From Bradyrhizobium sp. CCBAU 53340 (GTDB lineage Bacteria; Pseudomonadota; Alphaproteobacteria; Rhizobiales; Xanthobacteraceae): a DNA stretch of 64,000 nucleotides. A program made the position numbers and the translations under genes. Shown here one piece after another: positions 25,980 through 35,021 of the stretch. Under the pieces are notes generated by a model, which worked only from the letters and a program-made list of their open reading frames with translations, did not search any database and had not been told where the DNA came from. Location: positions 4,154,001 through 4,218,000 of the forward strand of contig NZ_CP030055.1 of the NCBI RefSeq assembly GCF_015291645.1. The letters run 5' to 3'. Numbering within the stretch: position 1 is the first letter of the stretch; each line of letters opens with the position of its first letter.

Positions 25980-27551
25980 ATGGGTACTGATCTCACGGTC
26001 CAGAATTCGCGGCTGCCTCGCCGCCGGGACAACGAGTTCCGGGCGGCCCAGTACGTCCGGATGTCGACAGACCGGCAGCAGTACTCGATTGCAAACCAGA
26101 TGGCCGTGATCGCGGCCTACGCCGCCGAACATCAGCTCACGATCGTGCACACCTATATCGACGAGGGCATCAGCGGGCTGAGGATCAACAACCGGCCCGG
26201 GCTGATCGGGCTGCTCAAGGAGGTGCAATCCGGCGCTGCTGACTACGGCAATGTTCTAGTGCGGGACGTCAGCCGCTGGGGCCGTTTTCAGGACACTGAC
26301 GAAGCCGCCTACTACGAATTCATCTGCAAGCTTGCCGGCGTGAAAGTGCTCTATTGTGCTGAAGTGTTCGAGAACGACGGAAGTCCCATGTCCGGGCTCT
26401 GGAAGAACATGAAGCGCCTGATGGCGGCGGAAGACAGCCGGAATCAGTCGGCAAAGGTTCTTGCAGGGCAGAGCAAACTCGCTGGGCTCGGCTACTGGGC
26501 CGGCGGCCAACCAGGTTACGGCTTGCTCAGGGACCTGGTCGACGCCAACGGCTGCTCGAGGGGGGTGCTCCGGCGAGGCCAATGGAAGGCGGTCCAGAAC
26601 GAAAGGGTAGTGTTGCGGCCCGGCCCGCCGGATGAGATCGCGATCGTCCAGTGGATATTCGAGAGCTTCGTCGCCGGCAGAGAGGAAACGGCCATCGCCC
26701 GCGAGCTGAATGCGCGAGGCGTCGTCAATCATCGCGGTGTTCCCTGGAATCTTCAGATGATCGGGCGCGTTCTTCGAAACGAGAATTACATCGGCAACAC
26801 CGTCTACTATCGCACGTCGAATTATCTGCGAGGACGTCGTGTCATCAACGACAAAGCGAAGTGGATCCGGAAGGAAGGCGCGTTCGAGCAGATCGTGCCG
26901 GCAAAGCTCTTCGATGCCGCGCAGCGCATCATCGAGCGGAGACTGCGACGGCGGCTGTCATCGGACGAGATGCTGAAGAAGCTTCGCGTCTTGCAGCTCC
27001 GCCGGGGCACTTTGTCTGCCAAGGTAATCGACCAGGCCAAGGGAATGCCCAGCGCGGAGAACTATCGCCGGCGGTTCGGGAGTCTTCGCAAGGCTTATGA
27101 ATTGATCTGCTATGTTCCCAAAGCCGACTATCGCCATCTCGAGACGCGGGGAGAGCGCAGAGACCTGATTAAGCATCTAGCCGCCCAGATCTGCTCCGCC
27201 TTGCCGACGATAGACCCTCATCTGATCGCCGAACGGTCGGGCGGCTGCCTAGCTGTCAATGATGGGTCCTTCATCTCGTTGCGCGTCGTCCGCAGCTGGC
27301 AGCACTCCCAGAGGCACTGCCCGGCCTGGTCACTGCGGCGGGGCTCGCACGCCCGTCCCGGTCTGGCCGTCGTGGTCAGGCTCGATGAAGAAAATCAAGC
27401 TCCGTTGGATTTCATCCTGACGGCGATCGACAGTCTCGCCCAGCGGCCGATGATCGTTACCGAGACGACGGTCGGAAAAGTTTTCCGGCGCAGATTCAAA
27501 GATCCCGCGACGCTAATTGCGGCCTTGAAACGGAGCCAAGTCGGGTGTTGA
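25980..27551 (+). CDS. large serine recombinase
   Basis: The 523-residue product has a resolvase-type catalytic domain: YVRMSTDRQQYS with the nucleophilic Ser at position 29, YIDEGISG and LVRDVSRWGRF with conserved arginines. A recombinase domain (ETAIARELNARGVVNHRGV and IGRVLRNENYIGNT) and a long C-terminal part follow. Enzymes of this kind integrate or excise phages and genomic islands, or move cassettes. I chose ATG 25980, just before the domain; an upstream frame to 25917 looks non-coding. It is the only intact site-specific recombinase in the window. Attachment sites were not identified, and no excisionase-like gene is next to it. Confidence 0.9.
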   Translation: MGTDLTVQNSRLPRRRDNEFRAAQYVRMSTDRQQYSIANQMAVIAAYAAEHQLTIVHTYIDEGISGLRINNRPGLIGLLKEVQSGAADYGNVLVRDVSRWGRFQDTDEAAYYEFICKLAGVKVLYCAEVFENDGSPMSGLWKNMKRLMAAEDSRNQSAKVLAGQSKLAGLGYWAGGQPGYGLLRDLVDANGCSRGVLRRGQWKAVQNERVVLRPGPPDEIAIVQWIFESFVAGREETAIARELNARGVVNHRGVPWNLQMIGRVLRNENYIGNTVYYRTSNYLRGRRVINDKAKWIRKEGAFEQIVPAKLFDAAQRIIERRLRRRLSSDEMLKKLRVLQLRRGTLSAKVIDQAKGMPSAENYRRRFGSLRKAYELICYVPKADYRHLETRGERRDLIKHLAAQICSALPTIDPHLIAERSGGCLAVNDGSFISLRVVRSWQHSQRHCPAWSLRRGSHARPGLAVVVRLDEENQAPLDFILTAIDSLAQRPMIVTETTVGKVFRRRFKDPATLIAALKRSQVGC

Positions 27552-27682
27552 GCATCGTCGCCTCCACCTGAACGCAACAATGCCGGCGATGGGTTATCGC
27601 TGAGGCCGATTGCGACAAAGCCTCGGTTTGACAAGCCACGGTTGTACCGGCGATAAACATACCCAGATCTGGGGCTGTTGCA

Positions 27683-27934
27683 ATGCGGAAAGCTGCTTTC
27701 CTCTTTTTCTTGCTGTTGACGGGCTGCATGAGCAGCGAAGAGGAGATGGCGGCGGCAAATGCCCAAGACGATCGGCAGTGCCTCTCCTACGGCGCCAAAG
27801 TTGGCAGTGACGCCTATGTTGCGTGTCCGACCCAGCTCGAATCTTCGCGAAGGCAAGCCGATGCGACAGCGCGAGCCTCGCGTCGTTCGCTCACATACAC
27901 CAGCGCAGGCGGCGGAACAGTTCTCTGCAACTGA
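27683..27934 (+). CDS. small lipoprotein
   Basis: The 83-residue product has a lipoprotein signal (MRKAAFLFFLLLTGC, lipobox LTGC with Cys at 15), then a short charged segment (SSEEEMAAANAQDDRQC) and a second pair of cysteines. The mature protein is small and polar, with a Ser/Thr-rich tail ending in a Cys. Acylation and attachment to a membrane are predicted. No named family was recognised. It lies 130 bases after the recombinase on the same strand. Confidence 0.75.
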   Translation: MRKAAFLFFLLLTGCMSSEEEMAAANAQDDRQCLSYGAKVGSDAYVACPTQLESSRRQADATARASRRSLTYTSAGGGTVLCN

Positions 27935-28250
27935 CCGAGCTAACGATGATCCGCCTCGGCAGCCCGTTATCCGGTTAAAAACTACGGTTCTGAGGCGGGT
28001 GAGATGACCGTTGCAAACACCGTAGCATTTGGTCCGAAACGCAAGAAAAAGGGAGCGAAATCAAAGAAGTTGACAAGACACCCCTTCCGCCACATCCTTG
28101 AAAACACTGCATTTTTTTGGCGTAGATAGTAACTGCGGGTCGTAGGTCTAGATTAAGTCGGCTATCGGCGGGTAGACCGGAAATCGATCCGGGTCAGTCT
28201 CATCGGTGCTTTTGACCCGTAGCCGACGTCTTAGCCAAAAGTGCGCTCAT
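27935..28250. other. gene-poor stretch with one possible micro-gene
   Basis: Apart from a possible 41-codon frame at 28004-28129, no gene is supported. The stretch separates the lipoprotein from the end of the carboxylesterase on the other strand. CCGCCTC and GAGGCGG occur as distant inverted repeats just before 28004, too far apart to be a convincing terminator. Confidence 0.35.
28004..28129 (+). CDS. possible 41-residue basic protein
   Basis: ATG 28004 follows GAGGCGGGTGAG and opens MTVANTVAFGPKRKKKGAKS, then KKLTRHPFRHILENTAFFWR R and TAG. The peptide is strongly basic, with Lys-rich KRKKKGAKSKK, and could bind nucleic acid. No relative was recognised, and the composition might be accidental, so this is a low-confidence call. 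Confidence 0.3.
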   Translation: MTVANTVAFGPKRKKKGAKSKKLTRHPFRHILENTAFFWRR

Positions 28251-30059
28251 CTACCTGATCAGCCCAAGGTTCGTGAGCGCGTCGCAATTGTGCCGACTCG
28301 ACAGGTTCGTGATCGCGAAGGGGCGCGCGGGCCCGGGCACCAACTTCTGAACCGGTCCTTTCTCGCCGAAGCGAGGCCAGTAGGCGAGATCCCGATTGTG
28401 CGTGCGACCATGTTCCTCTCCGCCTTCCGATCGCCCATTGGGATCGTGGAAGCGGACGAAATTTGCCCAATACGATTTCATCTCGGCAGCAAGTTGCTGT
28501 CCGCCACTCGTCAGTGGCGGCGGCTGAACGTTTGCTCCCGGTGCGGGGGAGGCAGCGTTGGCGGCGGCATCTGCCGGGCTTTGTATGGTGTTGGCATCGA
28601 ACAGATACTGCAACTCCGAAGCGTGCGATGCGCCGTAGGAGAAGCCGATCAGCGGCAAGAACACGTTCGGCGCGTCCGGATCGGCAAACTCGTAGGCATA
28701 GACCGGGACAAACCTTGCCAGCAATTCGTTGGAGTGGAGAGCTGGGCAGGAGTAGTTGATATCGCCGTAAATCTGGCCGAGAGCCTGGTCCGCGCTGGGT
28801 AGGTTGTTGTTATCGGGATTGGGAAAGTTGGCAGGCGGATAGAGCGCCGCGAGCGTCGACACCTTGAACGGGTCGGCAGACGTGGCGGAGATAATCCCCA
28901 CAAAGAACGCGAAAGGCCGAATGCCGCGATCCACCAGAGATTGCGCCCGGCCGCCTGGTACGAACGTGAAGGCGGGATCAAAGTAAAATGGTTCAAACAG
29001 AGTGCCTTCGTTAAGGGTCGTGCCCTGTATGACCGGCACGCGGTTGAAACTGCCGCTGCCGAACGCCTCTGCCCATCCTTGCGGCAGGATCGTGGTGCCT
29101 GCAGTCGGCAAGAGAAGGCCGCCCGTCTGGAGGATGCCTTGCGAAGCAAGGAGAGCTGCAAGGGGAGCGTTCCGCAGGCAAGCGGCGATCTGGGAGTTGA
29201 CACCGGTGCAATTGAGCTTGGTTGCGAACGCAATGCCCGAAGCTTCCTGGGCCGCGACCGAGGGTATCGTGTGCAGCGCATAGGCGCCGCTCTCAATGAT
29301 CGCTGCTTGAAAGAGTCCCTGTGCCAATGGTGAGGCGAGATGGGAAGAAGTGCTGCCACCGCCGGCCGACTGGCCACCGATGGTTACCCGGTGAGGGTCT
29401 CCACCGAAATGCTCAATATTGTCCCGCACCCATTTGAATGCGAACTGCTGGTCCATCAAGCCGTAATTGCCAGCGACCCCATTGCCATCCAAGGCGGGGT
29501 GAGCAAGCCAGCCGAGCGCACCGAGGCGATAGTTGATCGTTACGACGATGATCTTATGGGTGCTGACCATAAGGCTCGGGTCGTACTGCGCGCCAGCACC
29601 GGTCACGAGCCCGCCGCCATGCAGGAATATCCAGACCGGCAGCCCGTCTTCGCCCTCCGAGTGAACGGGTGTCGTGATGTTGAGAAAGAGGCAATCCTCA
29701 CTTGAGGGCTGCTGCGCCGAAAACTGGCCGCCCGGCTGCGGGCACGCACTGCCCGGTGTCGTCGCATCGAATATCGTATGAACGCGCGCGGGAGCTGTGG
29801 GGACCGTCCATCGGTTCGCACCAGCCGTCGAGTTGGCATAACGTATGCCCTGAAATCTGTTGACCACACCGTCGCTAACGCCACGGATCTGTCCGTTCGT
29901 CGTTACGATGATATGGGTGGGAGAGTCGGCGGCGGCGTCAGTCGCCGCAACTGCGAACACGCCCAGCAACCCGATCAAGAAGCCGGCGCCCGTATGTCGC
30001 GCACGGGTGACCTTGCCTTGCACCGTCGCAGCAAAGATCGCCATCTGATGGACCCCCAT
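28251..30059 (-). CDS. exported type B carboxylesterase
   Basis: The 602-residue product has an N-terminal signal (hydrophobic residues 26-41). A complete carboxylesterase/lipase type B fold follows, with FQGIRYA near 69, EDCLFLN at 121-127, FLHGGGLVTGA (oxyanion hole) at 145-155, and GGQSAGG with the nucleophilic Ser at 231. The Glu and His of the triad cannot be placed safely; an FSYGASHASELQYLF segment late in the chain is typical. It hydrolyses ester bonds of unknown substrates in the periplasm or outside. The start is fixed by GAGGGAAAGACC. It is divergent from a substrate-binding protein. Confidence 0.9.
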   Translation of the reverse strand: MGVHQMAIFAATVQGKVTRARHTGAGFLIGLLGVFAVAATDAAADSPTHIIVTTNGQIRGVSDGVVNRFQGIRYANSTAGANRWTVPTAPARVHTIFDATTPGSACPQPGGQFSAQQPSSEDCLFLNITTPVHSEGEDGLPVWIFLHGGGLVTGAGAQYDPSLMVSTHKIIVVTINYRLGALGWLAHPALDGNGVAGNYGLMDQQFAFKWVRDNIEHFGGDPHRVTIGGQSAGGGSTSSHLASPLAQGLFQAAIIESGAYALHTIPSVAAQEASGIAFATKLNCTGVNSQIAACLRNAPLAALLASQGILQTGGLLLPTAGTTILPQGWAEAFGSGSFNRVPVIQGTTLNEGTLFEPFYFDPAFTFVPGGRAQSLVDRGIRPFAFFVGIISATSADPFKVSTLAALYPPANFPNPDNNNLPSADQALGQIYGDINYSCPALHSNELLARFVPVYAYEFADPDAPNVFLPLIGFSYGASHASELQYLFDANTIQSPADAAANAASPAPGANVQPPPLTSGGQQLAAEMKSYWANFVRFHDPNGRSEGGEEHGRTHNRDLAYWPRFGEKGPVQKLVPGPARPFAITNLSSRHNCDALTNLGLIR

Positions 30060-30318
30060 GGTCTTTCCCTCATCGGCTCCATCGATTGGAACCTAGCAGG
30101 AGCAAAGAGTCAAAAGGGGTTGTCTCGCTTACGCCTGCACCCGCCGCCGCATCGTTCAAGGGCAACGCCGGGAGTATGCGCCAGAGGTAACTGGATAACT
30201 GCTGAACCAATGGCACCTGATTCCGACGGGAGATCGGGATTTACCGACATTTGCAAAACATCTTTCAAAGCCGGACTTGGGACGGCTAAGCTGGCGCTTT
30301 CCGAGCGCGGGGGCACCC

Positions 30319-31311
30319 ATGAAGCGCCGCACATTTATTGGTCTAAGTGTAGCAGCAGCCTTGCCGGCGGTTGCGCGGGCGCAGCAGCCCGCTCCGAAAA
30401 AGCGTCTTGCTGCCATTGGTCTTCGGAAAGTCGAAGACATGAGAATTGGGCGCGATCAGAATTCGACAATATTCTTGGAGGAACTGCAACGTCTCGGCTT
30501 TGTCGAAGGAAATAACCTCGTCGTCGATCGGTGGCAATATCAGGTGGGACATCGTGAGGAGATCGCACGCGAAGTGGTCGATACAAAACCCGATGTGATT
30601 TCCTGTGTTGGAACGCCAATGGCCGTCAGCCTCAAAGCGGCGACGACGACCATCCCCATCGTGGCAATTACCGGCGATCCCATCAGTTTCGGGCTTGTTT
30701 CGAATCTCGCCCGTCCCGGCGGCAACATCACGGGCGTGAGCGTGGACGCTGGAGTCGAAGTCTGGGCCAAGCGCCTTGAATTGCTTGCCAGCGCTGTTCC
30801 CAAAATGGCCAACGTCGTTTTCATCTCAAGCGAAGGATCCTGGACGGGCGCCGGTGGCCAAGTCGTGCGCGACGCCGCGCAAAAGCTGGGGATCACTCTG
30901 GTGCGGGGTGCCGTCAGCAGCCCATTTGGCGAAGCAGAATACCGCCGCACATTCTCGTCCATGCAGCGAGATCAATTGGACGGAATCGTCCTTTCGGATG
31001 AAGGACCTGCACACCTTCCGAACAAGTCATTGTTGGTTCAACTGATCCAGGAGATGCGGCTGCCGGCCATTTTCACGTACCCGGAGTTTGTGGAGGCGGG
31101 CGGAATGATGTCGTACTCCTCCGACTTAAAGAGCCTCATTCAAAGGGCCGCGGTGCAGGTCTTCGAGATATTCAGAGGCGCTCATGCGGGCGATATACCG
31201 TATTTTCAAGCAGAGAAGTTCGAATTTGTTGTCAATCTCAAGACGGCCAAGGAGCTTGGAATCGAGTTGCCCGCCGGGCTAGTTGCGGCAGCGACTAGCG
31301 TGATTGAGTAG
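30319..31311 (+). CDS. ABC-type substrate-binding protein (PF04392 family)
   Basis: The 330-residue product begins with a signal peptide (MKRRTFIGLSVAAALPAVAR, cleavage near AQQ). It has the PF04392 pattern: EELQRLGFVEGNNLVVDRWQ, PDVISCVGTP, TTTIPIVAITGDPISFGLVS, RPGGNITGVS and FVVNLKTAKELGIELPAGL. It is the second such protein in the window, after 12323. I chose ATG 30319 because it starts the signal peptide; an upstream in-frame ATG at 30277 would precede it. No permease or ATPase lies nearby, so it is an orphan. Confidence 0.88.
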   Translation: MKRRTFIGLSVAAALPAVARAQQPAPKKRLAAIGLRKVEDMRIGRDQNSTIFLEELQRLGFVEGNNLVVDRWQYQVGHREEIAREVVDTKPDVISCVGTPMAVSLKAATTTIPIVAITGDPISFGLVSNLARPGGNITGVSVDAGVEVWAKRLELLASAVPKMANVVFISSEGSWTGAGGQVVRDAAQKLGITLVRGAVSSPFGEAEYRRTFSSMQRDQLDGIVLSDEGPAHLPNKSLLVQLIQEMRLPAIFTYPEFVEAGGMMSYSSDLKSLIQRAAVQVFEIFRGAHAGDIPYFQAEKFEFVVNLKTAKELGIELPAGLVAAATSVIE

Positions 31312-31450
31312 CCAGATGGTTTTCCGCTCATGGCCCTTCGGTGACCTCCCGGCGAACGGCCCCAACGTCTGCTCGTCGGGGGCGACCAGACGTTCTGCCT
31401 TATCGTCTCACGCGGCGACGCGACAGCGGCTCTTGCTCCTTCAACGCCCA

Positions 31451-31561
31451 TTACAAGGCCGCACGAGCGGCGGCGAGCGCCGCGGGCAGAGACTTCTCTG
31501 GCAGCGCCGCGATGAACTTGCCGGCATCGCGTAAGGTGACGAGCTTGCGCCGTCCCCAGCC
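31451..31561 (-). pseudogene. fragment of a small conserved rhizobial gene
   Basis: Read on the minus strand, the fragment gives WGRRKLVTLRDAGKFIAALP EKS and then Ala-rich AALAAARAALL to a TAA. RRKLVTLRDAAxYIxxLPK is a motif of a widespread short Bradyrhizobium protein whose full length is about 80-90 residues. Here the N-terminal start and the usual middle are missing. It lies directly after the stop of the gene at 31564 and is probably a relic. Confidence 0.4.
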
Positions 31562-31563
31562 GG

Positions 31564-32148
31564 TTAGGCCTGCTGGCCGATCTTTATGCGATACCATTCG
31601 CCCAGCGCTGACGTGACCAAATTCATTTCGTTGAAAAGCTCCAAAAATTCGCGCGAAAAGTCATCGATGATGTCTGCATTGTAGCGGTAGTCGGATTTGT
31701 GGAGCAGAGGTCTGCCTGGAACCGGGTTCGCCATGAGGCTCCTCCCTCTCGAAGCGTACAGGCTTGGAAACAGATACCAGCGCGCATCATCCAAATTCAG
31801 ATCGACTAAACCGTGGGCGATATCATTTCGGCGACCTGCCCAATTTCTGCAACGTTTTAACAAACTGACCGCGTTGGGGCCTAGAGGGCAGTCGGGCCAG
31901 CTCAGGAGCCAACTTTCCAGCGCTGCTTGAACCATCTGCACTCTATTTTGAGAGCCAACGATGGCGGAATAGGCACGAAGCATCGGAGTCGTCGGCGCGT
32001 GAAAGTCGCCGACAGTAATCATCGTGAACAACGCAGCAACGGCGCTTTCCACCATCTCCCAACAGGAGAGGGCTCTCCCGACCACCACAAATATCTCCGC
32101 GTCGGAAGCGTTACCGTGGTCGGCCCAAGGCCTTTCGTCAGGTTTCAT
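31564..32148 (-). CDS. hypothetical protein
   Basis: The 194-residue product starts MKPDERPWADHGNASDAEIF and looks folded and mainly helical, with the blocks CWEMVESAVAALFTMIT near 35, CRNWAGRRNDIAHGLVDLNL near 105 and DFSREFLELFNEMNLV near 170. The RNDIAHG motif is seen in several uncharacterised helical families, including HEPN-like proteins, whose RNase motif is R-x4-6-H; this one has R-N-D-I-A-H. A toxin-like RNase role is therefore possible but unproven. ATG 32148 was chosen because the frame upstream to 32463 looks non-coding. Confidence 0.6.
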   Translation of the reverse strand: MKPDERPWADHGNASDAEIFVVVGRALSCWEMVESAVAALFTMITVGDFHAPTTPMLRAYSAIVGSQNRVQMVQAALESWLLSWPDCPLGPNAVSLLKRCRNWAGRRNDIAHGLVDLNLDDARWYLFPSLYASRGRSLMANPVPGRPLLHKSDYRYNADIIDDFSREFLELFNEMNLVTSALGEWYRIKIGQQA

Positions 32149-32455
32149 TTTCCTGCTCCATATCTGGATTTGAAGCAGCTTCCGCTTGCTGATTCCAGAC
32201 GCCGCCACAGGGGCAGCATGGCGTTTCGCCGTCCAAGGTGAAGAGGAGCCGGCCGGTGCCGTATCTTGCCGGCGGCAAGGGCCTCCGAGGCGTGGAAGGG
32301 TTATTCGCGAGCGTCTTTCAGCGATCGTCACGATCTTCCTCGAGCGACCGCCTGGCTGAGTCTTCCACACCCACGACCGGCGGTAGTTCGCGCGCGTTCC
32401 GTACCGCAAGGAATCGACAATTTGACTCTCGCCTGCGCCGCGTTTCGATGGCGGC
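32149..32455. other. gene-free stretch between divergent genes
   Basis: Both strands have long open but unnatural frames (rich in Arg and Ser). A divergent promoter region would be expected; no clear boxes were seen. Confidence 0.35.
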
Positions 32456-32713
32456 ATGACCAAGGCAGAGAACCGAGCAGCCGCGAAGGCGTGGCATGAA
32501 GAGAGACAGCGCCAGCTTACGGCAGAGGCGCGGGCGAGGGCGGTCGAAGTCGAGCTCGCCGAGTTGGATCGGCTGCGCCGCTATCTCATTCGCGAACGCA
32601 TGCTCGGCTACACGCGCCCGCTGATCGAAGCGATCGACGACTATGTTGAGCAAATCACCGGGGACCGGACCAGGCTGCACGCGAGATCCTCAAGCATCGG
32701 GCCGACCAAGTGA
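32456..32713 (+). CDS. small coiled-coil protein
   Basis: The 85-residue product (MTKAENRAAAKAWHEERQRQ, then ARARAVEVELAELDRLRRYL and IEAIDDYVEQITGDRTRL) is a long charged helix, probably a coiled coil, with a short polar tail. No signal peptide or metal site is visible. The composition is strongly protein-like and the start is a clean ATG. The family is not recognised and the function is unknown. Confidence 0.65.
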   Translation: MTKAENRAAAKAWHEERQRQLTAEARARAVEVELAELDRLRRYLIRERMLGYTRPLIEAIDDYVEQITGDRTRLHARSSSIGPTK

Positions 32714-33092
32714 TGCTTGCGACAAACTCCGCTCCAGCGTCTGAAAACCGGCCGGCTTCCAGGCGGGATATCGATGCCACGATAGGGCATGGATGGCGAA
32801 GGTACCTTACGCTCGTGCTGGCTACAGACACAGATATCAAGCGGTCAACCGAACGCGATCAACCATGCCGCGCTGAGAGGCGCTACCACAAGAGCATGTT
32901 CACCGTTGTCGTGAAGGCGGCTTGTCGGCTGAGCGGATGTCGCGCGTGGGCGGACAACTCGCCTGACGTAACGGGCAATGCCCCATCTTTGGGCACTTGG
33001 GCTGCAAACATCCCTAATTCGGTCTCCCCATCTTCCTGCTGTCGCCACAAACGGGACTAACGAATGTGTGACCGCGTCTTGGGGAGAAGAAT
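32714..33092. other. gene-free stretch
   Basis: Frames on both strands (32710-33060 plus, 32845-33147 minus) have no recognisable family and an unlikely mix of Arg, Ser and Cys. The last bases contain GGGGAGA, the ribosome binding site of the gene at 33093. Confidence 0.4.
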
Positions 33093-33377
33093 GTGCGCGC
33101 ACAAAGAAGAATATGGAAGGTTGTGGGGGCCAAACCTCAGCCGTCAAACATCGATCAACTTCAGCGGGACCTGGCGTCAGTCAACCGATGCATCGAGGTC
33201 TTGGAAAAAGCTGACGCGGATCCCCGCGACATCGAGGTGCTGACGGTCCATGCGCTGACGCTTGCCGAAAGAATCGATGAGATGCGCTGGTTGAACCCAG
33301 CGGCGGCCTTGGGTTGGCTATTCGAAAAAGCAATTCCGCAAAGGCCGCTGAAGGAGCGCGAGGGGGTCACGAGCTGA
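33093..33377 (+). CDS. small helical hypothetical protein
   Basis: From GTG 33093 (preceded by TTGGGGAGAA) the frame encodes 94 residues. After a basic start the core NIDQLQRDLASVNRCIEVLE plus DIEVLTVHALTLAERIDEMR is amphipathic helix, followed by a polar tail. It is probably soluble. The start is uncertain by up to 20 residues. No family was recognised. Confidence 0.55.
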   Translation: MRAQRRIWKVVGAKPQPSNIDQLQRDLASVNRCIEVLEKADADPRDIEVLTVHALTLAERIDEMRWLNPAAALGWLFEKAIPQRPLKEREGVTS

Positions 33378-33549
33378 GTTGCGCTTCTGCGAGTATTTGT
33401 TCGGCGGCCCGTGACGTCACGCAGGTTATCGGCGATTGCTCGAGAGCAAAGTATCGATCGCCTTTGGTGATCGCTGAACCTTCAGGTTCAGCTGACATCG
33501 ACTAATTCACATCACATTGAGGCTGGGGGCAGCTTCAGGAGCCGGCTGC

Positions 33550-34806
33550 ATGCCCGTGATTCGTACACTTGCCTTGGCTATTTCCTTCGCTTTTGCTCCG
33601 TTGCTTGCGGTCGCACCGGCACACGCGCAGATTGCCATCGGCATCAGCGTCAATGTCGCACCGCCGCCGCTGCCGGTCTACGTACAGCCGCCAATTCCGG
33701 CGCCCGGTTATATCTGGGCGCCCGGCTATTGGGCGTGGGACGACGACATCGGCTACTACTGGGTGCCCGGCACCTGGGTGTCGCCTCCGCGCGCGGGCTT
33801 GCTATGGACGCCCGGTTATTGGGGGTGGTCCGACGGCGTCTATAGCTTCCACACCGGCTATTGGGGCCCAACCGTCGGCTTCTACGGCGGTGTGGCTTAC
33901 GGCTTCGGCTATACCGGGGTGGGTTTCGAGGGCGCTCATTGGCAGAATGGCGAGCTTTTCTACAACCGCTCGGTCAGCAATTTCGGCAACGTGTCGGTCA
34001 CCAACGTCTACAACAAGACGGTCGTGAACAACGTGACCAATGTCAGCTACAACGGCGGCAGCGGTGGCACGACCGCGGCGCCAACACCGGCGCAGCTCGC
34101 CGCGGCCAAGGAGCAGCATGTGGCTCCCACCGCCGCGCAGACACAGCACGCGCAGACGGCGGCGAAAGATCCCTCGCTCGCGCTCAACAACAATCAGGGC
34201 CACCCGACGGTCGCCGCCACCAGCAGCGCAGGGCAGTTCAAGGGGCCCGGCGTGGTTGCGGCACATCCCGGTCAGCCGGTCGCTGCCATCAAGCCGCAGG
34301 GTCACCAGGTCGGTAAGCCGACGACGCCTGGCGCCGGCACCGCGGCGACCACACCGCGCACGACGACCACGACCAGCCCCAAGCCGGGCACGACCACGAC
34401 CACGGCTGCGCCCGGCATCAAGCCGGGCACCAGCAGCGCCACGACCACGCCGGCCGCCGGCACTGCAACCTCCACGCCCGGCGGCGGCAAACCCGGCGCC
34501 GCGACGACCACGACCGGCAATAGGCCGGGCATAGCCGCTCCGGCGACCACGCCCAATGTCCGTGAGCAAAAGGGCGAGGCCCGCGGCGGTCCCTCCGGCC
34601 ACGAGCAGCCACAGGCGAACAAGCCGCCATCGACCGCGACGGTTGCCCATGCGCCTTCCGCCGCGCACGCTCCGCCGCCACCCGCGAACAAGCCCGCCCC
34701 GCAGCCGCGCCTCGCGGGATCGCCGCCGCGGCCTCCGGGCCCGCCGCCGCATGCGCCGGGCGGAGCAGGCGGCAAGCCGAAATGCGAACCTGGCCAACAT
34801 TGCTGA
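33550..34806 (+). CDS. secreted WXXGXW-repeat protein with low-complexity tail
   Basis: The 418-residue product has a Sec signal (hydrophobic residues 4-21, cleavage near AHAQ). A segment with repeated Trp/Gly motifs follows (YIWAPGYWAWDDD, YYWVPGTWV, LLWTPGYWGW, FHTGYWGP), typical of the WXXGXW family. An Asn/Val-rich part comes next (NVSVTNVYNKTVVNNVTNVS), then a very long Pro/Thr/Ala/Gly-rich tail (about residues 180-418). It is exported to the periplasm or outer surface. The family has no proven function; a structural or matrix role is an inference. A strong hairpin terminator follows. Confidence 0.85.
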   Translation: MPVIRTLALAISFAFAPLLAVAPAHAQIAIGISVNVAPPPLPVYVQPPIPAPGYIWAPGYWAWDDDIGYYWVPGTWVSPPRAGLLWTPGYWGWSDGVYSFHTGYWGPTVGFYGGVAYGFGYTGVGFEGAHWQNGELFYNRSVSNFGNVSVTNVYNKTVVNNVTNVSYNGGSGGTTAAPTPAQLAAAKEQHVAPTAAQTQHAQTAAKDPSLALNNNQGHPTVAATSSAGQFKGPGVVAAHPGQPVAAIKPQGHQVGKPTTPGAGTAATTPRTTTTTSPKPGTTTTTAAPGIKPGTSSATTTPAAGTATSTPGGGKPGAATTTTGNRPGIAAPATTPNVREQKGEARGGPSGHEQPQANKPPSTATVAHAPSAAHAPPPPANKPAPQPRLAGSPPRPPGPPPHAPGGAGGKPKCEPGQHC

Positions 34807-34821
34807 GCTGCCGGATTGGAA

Positions 34822-34859
34822 TTGCCCTCTCCCCGCGCGTGGGAGAGGGCAAATTGTTT
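34822..34859 (+). terminator. strong intrinsic terminator
   Basis: TTGCCCTCTCCC (34822-34833) and GGGAGAGGGCAA (34841-34852) form a perfect 12-bp stem around CGCGCGT. ATTGTTT follows. It ends transcription of the WXXGXW gene. Confidence 0.85.
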
Positions 34860-34960
34860 GGCTCACGCTGCGGCGTTAATGGAAGGCCAAACAACGAATT
34901 GTCGCGTTCGCAGGTTTGCGGCGAAGTGACTGATTTCGGAATAATCGCATTATGCCACTG

Positions 34961-34986
34961 TTTTGCCCGACGAGGCTGGGCAAGAA
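34961..34986 (+). repeat. left inverted repeat of the IS1182 element
   Basis: The bases TTTTGCCCGACGAGGCTGGG followed by CAAGAA match the reverse complement of the right end, which reads TTTGACGCGTCGAGGCTGGG followed by CAAGAA. The conserved core is GAGGCTGGGCAAGAA. Confidence 0.7.
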
Positions 34987-35021
34987 CGTTGGATCTCAGG
35001 AGTTGATGTAGGATTCGTCTT

